A DNA stretch of 64,000 nucleotides, taken from positions 372,001 to 436,000 of the forward strand of contig NZ_FUYZ01000002.1 in the NCBI RefSeq assembly GCF_900167905.1, given 5' to 3'. The stretch's first letter is position 1. Each line of letters starts with the position of its first letter. The notes beneath the pieces were generated by a model. The model did no database searches. It worked only from the letters and a program-made list of their open reading frames with translations, and had not been told where the DNA came from. The position numbers and the translations under genes were made by a program. Source of the stretch: Soonwooa buanensis. Lineage in GTDB: Bacteria; Bacteroidota; Bacteroidia; Flavobacteriales; Weeksellaceae. Shown here in pieces: positions 52,718 through 60,693 of the stretch.

Positions 52718-55630
52718 ATGCAAGGAAAAGGACTCGTTACATTAGTTGCTATCGTACTAGGACTTATATGTCTTAATGAGCTTTTGCCGTCTTTCTATGC
52801 CAACAAAATAGAAAAAGAGGCACTAGCTGTTGCAGGCGATAACCAACAAAAATACCAAGAGGAGATTGCAAGACTATCTAAGGATACATTGAATTTAGGT
52901 TTTACAAAACTTAACTATGTAGACGCAAAAGCTAAAGAAATGAAGCTTGGTCTTGACCTTAAAGGTGGTATTAACGTGCTTTTGGAAATTAATCAAAGAG
53001 ATTTGGTGAATGATTTAACTAATTATTCTACAAACCCAGTATTAATCGAAGCACTTAACAGAACAGAAAAAGTACAAAGAAACTCAACAAAGTTGTTTAT
53101 TGATGATTTCTTTACTCAGTTTGATGCTGTTAACAAAGAAAAAGGTACTAATCTAAAACTTGCAGATCCTGAGATCTTCGGTAACACAAATTTGACTGAA
53201 ATCAAATTTAATACAACTGATGATCAGGTTAGAAATATTGTAAGAAAGAAAATCGACCAATCTGTTGGTACAGCTTACGAGGTTATCCGTACACGTATTG
53301 ATAAGATGGGTGTTACGCAACCTAACGTACAACGTGTTGCTGGTACTGGACGTATCTTGGTAGAGATGCCAGGTATCAAAGATATTGACAGAGTTAAAAA
53401 AATGTTGGCGACTTCTGCAAAGCTTCAGTTTTGGGAAGTTCAACAAGTTCCAGAAGTTTATCCATACTTCGAGCAGTTAGGACAATTAGTTCGTGCTAAA
53501 AGTGATTCTATGGGTGTTAAAGCTAACACAGATTTAGTAAAAGCGCTTCAGATTAACACACTTCGTTCTAACGGTGTTGCTAATGTTAAGTTGTCAGATA
53601 CAGCTATTGTTAACAAAATCCTTAACAGTGAAGTTGCTATCAAAGCAAGACCAACTAACATTAAGTATACCCAATTCATGTGGGGATATAAGCCAGAAAG
53701 AGAAGATCCTAACAATTTGGTGCTTTATGCAATCCGTGGGAACATCAGCCAAAAAGCGCCTGTTGATGGTGCTGTAGAAAGTTCTAACGTTAGTTATGAC
53801 CAAATCGGACGTATCGTTGTAGACATGCAAATGGACTCAAAAGGTGCGAAAGAATGGAAAACAATGACGGGGAAAAACGTTAATAAGCCAGTTGCTGTAA
53901 CTTTGGATAACAGAGTATATACGGCGCCTAACGTACAAGGCGTAATTCCGGATGGTAGAACACAGATTTCTGGTAACTTCACACAACAAGAAGCTAAAGA
54001 TTTAACAGACGTTTTAGGTGCGGGTAAATTGCCAGCAGGTGCTAAAATTGTACAAGCAGACGTTGTTGGTCCTTCATTAGGAGCAGAATCTATCCAAGCA
54101 GGGGTGCTGTCATTCCTTATTGCATTTGCAGTTATTATTGTTTATATCATATTCTATTACGGTGGTGCAGGTATCTACGCAGTTATCGCGATGATTATCA
54201 ACTTGTTCTACATCTTCGGAATCATGGACTCTATCGATGCGACATTAACGCTTCCTGGTATTGCAGGTATCGTGTTGTCGATGGCGATGGCGGTCGATGC
54301 TAACGTAATTATTTATGAAAGAACAAAAGAAGAATTATTCCGTGGTAAGTCAATTTTAGAAGCTTACAAAGACGGTTTCAAACATGCATTATCTGCGATT
54401 ATCGATGGTCACCTTACGACTTTGATTACAGCAGTTATCCTTTACATCTTTGGTACAGGACCTATCCAAGGTTTCGCAGTAACATTGATTATTGGTTTGA
54501 TTATGACATTGTTCACATCGGTTCTTTTATCAAGATTGATGATCTTCAATAGATTAAGCAAAGGTAAATCTCTATCTGTTTGGACGCCAATGACGAAGAA
54601 TGCTTTCCGTAACGTATGGATCGACTTCATCGGAAAACGTAAATATGCTTATATCTTCTCAGCTATTTTAATGATTATCAGTATTGCATCCATTGCAGTT
54701 AACGGTTTCAAATTCGGTATTGACTTTACAGGAGGACGTAACTACGTTGTACGTTTCGAAAAACCAGTTAACGCTGAAAAAGTTGAAGCAAGCATTGCAA
54801 AACTAATGCAGACAGCAGACGGTAAAAACTCTGCAGTAGAAGCTAAAACTTTCGGTAGTGGTAACCAATTGAAAATCTCAACAGATTACCTTATTGATGA
54901 CGAATCTTTAAAAGCTGACCAAACTGTAGAGCAAAAAATCTACGAAGGTGTAAAAGCTGATCTTCCAGCTAATATGACTTTGGCAGATTTCAAATCAGCA
55001 GATAAAGCACACGCAGGTATTGTATCATCAACTAAAGTTGGTCCTACGGTCGCTGACGATATCAAAACAGGAGGTAGTTTAGCAGTATTAGCATCATTGG
55101 TAGGTATCTTTATCTATATTTTGGTAAGATTCGACAAGTGGCAATTCTCGTTAGGAGCCGTTGCTGGTCTATTCCACGATACAATTGTTATATTAGGTGT
55201 ATATTCATTATTCTATAAGATTGCACCATTCAATATGGAAATCAACCAAGATTTCATTGCGGCAATTTTGACAGTAATTGGTTACTCGATTAACGATACC
55301 GTAATCATCTTTGACCGTATTCGTGAGTACCTTCGTGAGAAAAAAGCGCTTACCTTGGCAGGTCTATTCGATGACTCGATTTCGAGTACAATTGGTAGAA
55401 CTTTCAATACGTCGTTCACTACGATTTTGGTTATCCTTGCGATTTTCATCTTCGGTGGCGAAAACCTAAGAGGCTTCATGTTCTGTCTATTGGTAGGTAT
55501 CGGTTTCGGTACATATTCATCAATTTTCATCGCGTCAGCAACAGCTTACGACTTCCTTAGAGGTAAGAAAAAAGAAGAAATACCACATGGTAAAACAAGC
55601 GTAGACAACGCAGAAATTGTAAAAAACTAA
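52718..55630 (+). CDS. secDF: Fused protein translocase SecDF
   Basis: 970 residues from ATG 52718 (an upstream TTG at 52685 lies on the -7 box and is not used). SecD part about 1-640: first span, LGLDLKGGINVLLEI, the periplasmic P1 domain, then five spans with AMAVDANVIIYERTKEE. SecF part about 645-970: IDFTGGRNYVVRFEK, then spans with IGYSINDTVIIFDRIRE. It uses the proton motive force to complete Sec-dependent export. The D/F fusion is usual for Bacteroidetes. Confidence 0.95.
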   Translation: MQGKGLVTLVAIVLGLICLNELLPSFYANKIEKEALAVAGDNQQKYQEEIARLSKDTLNLGFTKLNYVDAKAKEMKLGLDLKGGINVLLEINQRDLVNDLTNYSTNPVLIEALNRTEKVQRNSTKLFIDDFFTQFDAVNKEKGTNLKLADPEIFGNTNLTEIKFNTTDDQVRNIVRKKIDQSVGTAYEVIRTRIDKMGVTQPNVQRVAGTGRILVEMPGIKDIDRVKKMLATSAKLQFWEVQQVPEVYPYFEQLGQLVRAKSDSMGVKANTDLVKALQINTLRSNGVANVKLSDTAIVNKILNSEVAIKARPTNIKYTQFMWGYKPEREDPNNLVLYAIRGNISQKAPVDGAVESSNVSYDQIGRIVVDMQMDSKGAKEWKTMTGKNVNKPVAVTLDNRVYTAPNVQGVIPDGRTQISGNFTQQEAKDLTDVLGAGKLPAGAKIVQADVVGPSLGAESIQAGVLSFLIAFAVIIVYIIFYYGGAGIYAVIAMIINLFYIFGIMDSIDATLTLPGIAGIVLSMAMAVDANVIIYERTKEELFRGKSILEAYKDGFKHALSAIIDGHLTTLITAVILYIFGTGPIQGFAVTLIIGLIMTLFTSVLLSRLMIFNRLSKGKSLSVWTPMTKNAFRNVWIDFIGKRKYAYIFSAILMIISIASIAVNGFKFGIDFTGGRNYVVRFEKPVNAEKVEASIAKLMQTADGKNSAVEAKTFGSGNQLKISTDYLIDDESLKADQTVEQKIYEGVKADLPANMTLADFKSADKAHAGIVSSTKVGPTVADDIKTGGSLAVLASLVGIFIYILVRFDKWQFSLGAVAGLFHDTIVILGVYSLFYKIAPFNMEINQDFIAAILTVIGYSINDTVIIFDRIREYLREKKALTLAGLFDDSISSTIGRTFNTSFTTILVILAIFIFGGENLRGFMFCLLVGIGFGTYSSIFIASATAYDFLRGKKKEEIPHGKTSVDNAEIVKN

Positions 55631-55650
55631 ATTAGTTTTTAATCATATAA

Positions 55651-55680
55651 AAGAGCCTTCAGTATCATCTGGAGGCTTTT
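55651..55680 (+). terminator. Terminator of secDF
   Basis: AAGAGCCTTCAG (55651-55662) pairs with CTGGAGGCTTTT (55669-55680), loop TATCAT, followed by TATTTTGGCGCC where the class A element begins. Confidence 0.8.
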
Positions 55681-55681
55681 T

Positions 55682-55822
55682 ATTTTGGCGCCATTTCCGG
55701 CTGTCACTAGTCGCTTTTTTCTTGGTGGCTATTTCGGAGTTGCTGAGCGGAGTAGAAGTACAGAAGCCACCCAGAAAAAGAGCTCCAACATGCCGTTCCA
55801 TCCGGGGCGCAACAACCACTCC
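55682..55822 (+). repeat. Class A interspersed element, copy 5
   Basis: ATTTTGGCGCC at the end of the secDF terminator, then TTTCCGGCTGTCACTAGTCGC and TTTTTTC, a central stem GGTGGCT/AGCCACC around GCTGAGCGGAGTAGAAG (55742-55758), then AAAAAGAGCTCCAACATGCC and CCGGGGCGCAACAACCAC. The following 110 bp hold AT-rich degenerate text and no gene. Confidence 0.8.
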
Positions 55823-55938
55823 CAATTTTAGATTCGGGTTTGTTGAAATTTAGATTTTGGATTTACGAATCATGATTTACAATTCACGCTTTGCCACTTC
55901 GGGTGTTTCGCGCAACGAAATGTATCGAGAAGTTTAAA

Positions 55939-56079
55939 GAATTATGAATTATGAATTATGAATTATGAATTATGAATTATGAATTATGAATTATGAATTA
56001 TGAATTATGAATTATGAATTATGAATTAATTTTGCTAGACAACCGACAACCGACAACCGACAACCGACAACTAAAAACT
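55939..56079. repeat. Heptamer array with embedded -7 box, copy c
   Basis: Twelve perfect GAATTAT units (55939-56022), then GAATTAATTTTGCTAGAC with TAATTTTG at 56027-56034, then four and a half GACAACC units (56038-56071), then CTAAAAACTAAAAACC. Same architecture as copy a, with a one-base change in the second unit. It precedes the MFS gene by about 50 bp, and the box could drive it. Confidence 0.85.
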
Positions 56080-56128
56080 AAAAACCAATCGTCAAACACA
56101 AAGAAAAAAAAACTAAATTCGTAGCCGT

Positions 56129-57373
56129 ATGAAAAGCAATAAAAAATCAGCCGCAATTGGCTTCATTTTTATAACACTACTAATCGATATCACAGGTTGG
56201 GGAATTATCATTCCGGTAGTTCCAAAATTGATCCAAGAGCTCATCCACGCTGATGTTAGTGAGGCTGCACGTTATGGCGGTTGGCTAAGTACATTATATG
56301 CGGTGATGCAGTTTTTATTCGCTGCAGTTTTAGGCGGACTAAGTGACAAATTTGGACGTCGTCCCATTATTTTGGCATCTTTACTAGGTTTTGCAATTAA
56401 CTTTTATATTCAAGCCATAGCTCCGACGATATTTTGGTTATTTATTGGACGTATTTTCTCAGGAATTACAGGTGCCAGTATCACAACAGCTAGCGCATAC
56501 ATTGCTGATGTATCAACAGATGAAGACCGCGCCAAGAACTTCGGATTGGTAGGCGCAGCTTTTGGTTTAGGATTTATTATTGGTCCAGTTATTGGCGGTG
56601 TTTTAGGACAATACGGCGCGAGAGTACCATTTTATGCTGCATCAGGATTATGTTTGATAAATTTTCTTTACGGCTTGTTTGTCCTTCCCGAAAGTTTACC
56701 CAAAGAAAATCGCCGTCCATTCGATTGGAAGCGCGCAAATCCTATTGGATCATTAATGGGTTTAAAACGTCATCCTGAACTTTTAGGACTTATCGGTGCT
56801 TTAGTTTTAGTTTATATTGCAGGTCATGCGATGCAAACCAATTGGACATTTTTCACAATGTATAAATTCAACTGGAGCGAAAAGTTAGTTGGCATTTCCT
56901 TAGGTGTTTCTGGTGTTATGGCAGCTTTAGTACAAGGCGTTTTGATAAGATATTTGCAACCAAAACTCGGTAACGAAAGAAGTATTTATTACGGATTGAT
57001 TTTATATTCGATTGGGATGTTGTTGTTCGCGTTTGCAAGTGAAAGTTGGATGATGTTCGCCTTTTTGGTGCCTTATGGACTTGGCGGAATTTGTGGACCA
57101 GCTTTGCAATCTGTTATTTCGTCACAAGTGCCCAATAGCGAGCAAGGCGAATTGCAAGGTGCTTTAGCGAGTTTAGTAAGTTTAACATCGATTATTGGAC
57201 CACCTTTGATGACGAATATTTTCTTTTATTTCACGCATGATAAAGCACCTTTTAAATTTGCTGGAGCGCCATTTTTCCTAGGTTTTGTATTAATGGGAAT
57301 TAGCGCATTCGTAGCTTATTACACCTTCGCTCGCAACAAACGTTTGAGAGAAAAGAAAGCAACGCAAGAATAG
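56129..57373 (+). CDS. MFS transporter, TetA-like drug/metabolite exporter
   Basis: 414 residues, 12 spans. Motif A GGLSDKFGRRPIIL after span 2 and the start FIFITLLIDITGWGIIIPVVP identify the DHA1/TetA-type branch; GPVIGGVLGQYG is motif C of drug/H+ antiporters. Substrate unknown; tetracycline resistance should not be assumed. No regulator gene next to it; a heptamer array with a -7 box lies upstream. Confidence 0.85.
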   Translation: MKSNKKSAAIGFIFITLLIDITGWGIIIPVVPKLIQELIHADVSEAARYGGWLSTLYAVMQFLFAAVLGGLSDKFGRRPIILASLLGFAINFYIQAIAPTIFWLFIGRIFSGITGASITTASAYIADVSTDEDRAKNFGLVGAAFGLGFIIGPVIGGVLGQYGARVPFYAASGLCLINFLYGLFVLPESLPKENRRPFDWKRANPIGSLMGLKRHPELLGLIGALVLVYIAGHAMQTNWTFFTMYKFNWSEKLVGISLGVSGVMAALVQGVLIRYLQPKLGNERSIYYGLILYSIGMLLFAFASESWMMFAFLVPYGLGGICGPALQSVISSQVPNSEQGELQGALASLVSLTSIIGPPLMTNIFFYFTHDKAPFKFAGAPFFLGFVLMGISAFVAYYTFARNKRLREKKATQE

Positions 57374-57380
57374 TTTTTTT

Positions 57381-57545
57381 AATTAGGAGTTAGGAATTAG
57401 GAGTTAGGAGTTATGAATTAGAAATTAGGAATTAGGAATTAGGAATTAGGAATTAGGAATTAACTTTGCCTTAAACCTTAAACCTTAAACCTTAAACCTT
57501 AAACCTTAAACCTTAAACCTTAAACCTTAAACCTTAAACCTTAAA
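57381..57545. repeat. Heptamer array with embedded -7 box, copy d
   Basis: About twelve GA(A/G)TTAG-type units (57381-57462), then TAACTTTG (57461-57468), then eleven perfect CCTTAAA units (57469-57545), followed by CTAATAACCGACAACCAACAACC. Both sides have period 7 with unrelated unit sequences and a -7-like box at the junction, as in copies a and c. Confidence 0.88.
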
Positions 57546-57595
57546 CTAATAACCGACAACCAACAACCAATTTAAGAAATATTTAAGCAAAGGTT

Positions 57596-57628
57596 TTTGG
57601 TTGAATTTCAATACATTTTGTAAGTTTG
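57596..57628 (+). promoter_or_regulatory. Promoter of tatA
   Basis: TTTG at 57596-57599 and a perfect -7 box TAAGTTTG at 57621-57628, 21 bp apart. The box ends 4 nt before the tatA ATG, predicting a leaderless transcript. Confidence 0.6.
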
Positions 57629-57632
57629 CAGT

Positions 57633-57962
57633 ATGGAATTAAGTTTTGGTGAAATGCTGATGATAGCCTTGGCTATCGTGGTCTTATTTGGTCCTGATAA
57701 ATTACCCGAGATTGCGCGTGGTTTGGGACAAGGCGTACGCAAAATGCGTGGCGCTGTCGACGATATCAAAACCGAAATAATGAAAGAAGCGGACAATCCT
57801 GTTTCCGAAATTAAAAAAGAAATCGACAAGGTTAAACAATCGGTTCAAGATTATAACCCGATGAACGATATCAAAAAATCAGTATCTCTAGAGTCCGAAA
57901 AACCAGAAACGCCCAAAGTTGATCCGCTTAGTGATGAACACGAAGGGCCTGTAAGTCGATAA
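57633..57962 (+). CDS. tatA: Twin-arginine translocase subunit TatA/TatB-like
   Basis: 109 residues. One N-terminal span (GEMLMIALAIVVLFGPDKLPEI), the FGPDKLPE hinge, an amphipathic helix (RGLGQGVRKMRGAVDDIKTE) and a charged unstructured tail. The Glu/Pro-containing hinge fits TatA/B. No tatC nearby, so TatA and TatB cannot be told apart by context. The PAP2 gene follows after 1 bp. Confidence 0.88.
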   Translation: MELSFGEMLMIALAIVVLFGPDKLPEIARGLGQGVRKMRGAVDDIKTEIMKEADNPVSEIKKEIDKVKQSVQDYNPMNDIKKSVSLESEKPETPKVDPLSDEHEGPVSR

Positions 57963-57963
57963 T

Positions 57964-58527
57964 ATGCTTGAGCTTATAGACAAAGACCGAGATTTACTCT
58001 TATATCTCAACAATCTTGGTGATGCTTCTTATGATCCGTTTTGGTTATTAGTAACTGGCAAATGGGTTTGGATTCCGCTTTACATTATCTTTTTGTATTT
58101 AATTTTTAAAACTTATAAACCAAAATCTGTAATTTTTATTCTGATTTTCATTGCATTAGGAATTACGTTTACAGACCAAATTGCTGGCATTTTCAAATAC
58201 GGCATTGCGCGTCTTCGACCTTGTCACGATGAAGCTTTAATTCCAAATATGAGAATGATAACTTGCGGAGGACAGTATGGTTTTTTCTCGTCACATGCAG
58301 CGAATAGCTTTTTTATTGCCAGTTTTTTAAGTCTTCTTATCTCGCACAAATACCATTGGTTACCAGTTTGTATTTTTGTGTGGGCAACAGTAGTATCGTA
58401 CAGTCGAATTTATCTAGGTGTACATTTCCCAATGGATGTTATCTTCGGTGCTTTGGTAGGCACTTTGTCAGGTGGACTCTTCGCCGAAATCACAAAAATC
58501 GTCCTCAGAAAACAACAATCAATTTAA
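57964..58527 (+). CDS. PAP2-family membrane phosphatase
   Basis: 187 residues, five or six spans. The three acid-phosphatase motifs: KYGIARLRPCH (K-x6-RP), SSHAANS (P/SSGH-like, catalytic His) and SRIYLGVHFPMDV (SR-x5-H-x3-D). A lipid-phosphate or undecaprenyl-pyrophosphate phosphatase; substrate uncertain. One base after the tatA stop, so co-transcribed. Confidence 0.9.
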   Translation: MLELIDKDRDLLLYLNNLGDASYDPFWLLVTGKWVWIPLYIIFLYLIFKTYKPKSVIFILIFIALGITFTDQIAGIFKYGIARLRPCHDEALIPNMRMITCGGQYGFFSSHAANSFFIASFLSLLISHKYHWLPVCIFVWATVVSYSRIYLGVHFPMDVIFGALVGTLSGGLFAEITKIVLRKQQSI

Positions 58528-58580
58528 GTCTACACCAATCTTTTCGATTTGTTGAGAATTAAATTTTAAAACAAAAAAAT

Positions 58581-59054
58581 CTAATCGTTGTGATAAGGTT
58601 TTCCTTGCAGAATTGTTGATGCGCGATAGATTTGTTCCACAAAGAAAAGTCGAATCATCTGATGTGTAAACGTCATCTTAGAAAGTGAAATTTTCTCGTT
58701 GGCCATTTGATAAATTTCATCTGAAAAGCCATAAGCGCCACCAACCAAAAAGTGAATTTTCTTCACGGAACTTCCCATCCAAAAATCAATTTTTTGAGAA
58801 AACTCGCGACTTGTGAATTGCTTTCCTTTTTCGTCTAGCAGAATAACCAATTCGCCAGCGTCAATATGATTTTTAAAAAGTTTGGCTTCCTCTTTTTTGA
58901 GAGCGTCTGGTGTTAGGTTTTTGACGTTTTTAACATCAGGAATTTCCACAAGGTTAAAATTCCAATGCTTTGGAAGTCTTGGGATATAATAATTGATAAG
59001 ATTGATAATTTCTTTATCGTCGGTCTTGCCGATGCAGAGCAAATTAATTCGCAT
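58581..59054 (-). CDS. rlmH: 23S rRNA (pseudouridine1915-N3)-methyltransferase
   Basis: 157 residues, a SPOUT-fold methyltransferase. The deep trefoil-knot motifs are visible: LVILLDEKGKQFTSREFS, HFLVGGAYGFSDE and the terminal SKMTFTHQMIRLFFVEQIYRA. Modifies pseudouridine 1915 in helix 69 of 23S rRNA. Single gene, convergent with the PAP2 gene and divergent from the YihY gene by 29 bp. Confidence 0.95.
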   Translation of the reverse strand: MRINLLCIGKTDDKEIINLINYYIPRLPKHWNFNLVEIPDVKNVKNLTPDALKKEEAKLFKNHIDAGELVILLDEKGKQFTSREFSQKIDFWMGSSVKKIHFLVGGAYGFSDEIYQMANEKISLSKMTFTHQMIRLFFVEQIYRASTILQGKPYHND

Positions 59055-59083
59055 TTAGTATCTTTGTTTTGCAATAAGAATTT

Positions 59084-60046
59084 ATGGCTAAAAAATTACC
59101 CAAATTTATCACAAAAATTTCAGATTTTCTGGATGGTATTCATATTCCAGGTTTGGGGATTTCTCTTTTGCAAATGATGAAGGTCTATTTTGCAGGTGTT
59201 TTTAGCAAACCTTTGGGAAAACAAGCGGCAAGTATCTCATGGAGTTTTTTCCTAAGTCTCTTCCCGATGATCCTTTTTATGTTTTCGTTGTTGCCTTATA
59301 TGCCGCATTACGACAAGCTTCAGTTCTATATTTTTGAAGTTTTGATGGAGAATGTTTTTCCGTCGCACATGCAACAAGATGTCAGCGATTATATCCAAAA
59401 TAATATTGTCCCCAATATGAAAGGTGTCAGCAATTTGACCATTTTGCTGGTGTTTGTTTTTGGGACCAATGGCGCTTTTAGTTTAATCAATGGTTTTAAC
59501 CATAACACCGAATTGCAACGCGGTTTTATTAAAGAATATGCGTTAGCGATGTTAATTACGATGGCGTTTATTATATTGGTATTGTTTTCGATTTTCGGAA
59601 TTTATTACAGTGAAGTTGTTCTAAAACTCTTCACACCAGAATATAACATCAGTTGGCTGGTCGACAACTTGTCCAAGATTATCGGATTTATCTCATTTCC
59701 GTTGTTTTATTTTATTCTTTTGGCGCTTTTTTATTGGGTTGGATGTCTTAAAATTACAAAATTTTCGGAGGCTATTCCTGGGGCGATTTTAACCACAATT
59801 TTATTTGTTGTGCTAACTTACTTTTTTGCTATTTATGTCGCAAATATAGCGCGTTACAACGTTCTTTATGGCTCGATTGGATCAATTATTTTGGTGATGG
59901 TTTGGACTAATCTTAATGTGATGTTGGTGTTACTTGGTAACGAACTGAATCTCGCTATTAAAAAAGTAAAACTCGAGAATATCATCAATCAAGAAATGAT
60001 TGTTCATGACGATGCCACAGAGTCTTTTTCTGAAAATTTGGATTAA
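59084..60046 (+). CDS. YihY/BrkB-type membrane protein
   Basis: 320 residues with six predicted spans. Family features: the ISWSFFLSLFPMILFMFSLLP first span region, GTNGAFSLINGFN and the YGSIGSIILVMVWTNLNVMLVLLGNELN C-terminal pair. Historically called ribonuclease BN by mistake; actual role unknown, possibly transport or envelope. A TATCTTTG -7 box (59059-59066) lies 17 bp before the ATG. Confidence 0.88.
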   Translation: MAKKLPKFITKISDFLDGIHIPGLGISLLQMMKVYFAGVFSKPLGKQAASISWSFFLSLFPMILFMFSLLPYMPHYDKLQFYIFEVLMENVFPSHMQQDVSDYIQNNIVPNMKGVSNLTILLVFVFGTNGAFSLINGFNHNTELQRGFIKEYALAMLITMAFIILVLFSIFGIYYSEVVLKLFTPEYNISWLVDNLSKIIGFISFPLFYFILLALFYWVGCLKITKFSEAIPGAILTTILFVVLTYFFAIYVANIARYNVLYGSIGSIILVMVWTNLNVMLVLLGNELNLAIKKVKLENIINQEMIVHDDATESFSENLD

Positions 60047-60102
60047 ATTTTATTAATATTTAAGTTAAAGATTTTTAAATTATCTCAAAAAAAATAATGA
60101 CT

Positions 60103-60657
60103 TTATTTTTCCCATTTTGAGTATTTTAAAACATGGTCTTTTAAGCCAATTTCTAAGTCAATTGCTAGCATTTTTCCGTCAATTTTAGTTTTGATTTTTC
60201 GTGTATAATATTGCGGATATTTATAGTTTATAAGATATTCTCGATTATCGTTGTAATCGTTATCCAAGAAAACATAGTTTTCATTTTTTTTCTCTTGAAA
60301 GTTTTTAGAATTTACAATTTGATTAATTATTTTTTCTTGGTCTTTATCAGATATTTCAATACTGAAATGTTGCAAATTTCCACCAAAAATATAACTCTCA
60401 TAATTTTCAATAATGCTAAACTTATCATTTAGCCGAAGATTGAGAGTTTGTAAATCTTTTATAACATTATTTTTCCTTTCGTAACTTCTATAAAAATCAT
60501 CCATAAAAGGAAACGCAAATAAAAGAATAAGGATTGTCGATACAATTTTACCAACTGTATATTTTTTAATGATAGAAATTACCAGCCAAATTATACAACT
60601 TATAATTAAAAAGATTAAAAGTAAATATATAATTGCTGGGTTGCCAACGCCTATCAT
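60103..60657 (-). CDS. Small membrane protein, unknown
   Basis: 184 residues. Two N-terminal spans (about 9-30 and 35-55, IIYLLLIFLIISCIIWLVIS and TVGKIVSTILILLFAFPF), then a soluble, charged domain of about 125 residues with paired Asn/Asp/Lys-rich strands (YVFLDNDYNDNREYLINYKY). No recognised domain. It follows nhaA on the same strand by 36 bp. Confidence 0.6.
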   Translation of the reverse strand: MIGVGNPAIIYLLLIFLIISCIIWLVISIIKKYTVGKIVSTILILLFAFPFMDDFYRSYERKNNVIKDLQTLNLRLNDKFSIIENYESYIFGGNLQHFSIEISDKDQEKIINQIVNSKNFQEKKNENYVFLDNDYNDNREYLINYKYPQYYTRKIKTKIDGKMLAIDLEIGLKDHVLKYSKWEK

Positions 60658-60693
60658 TTTTCTTTGTTAAAATTTATAAATAACAATTAACAA

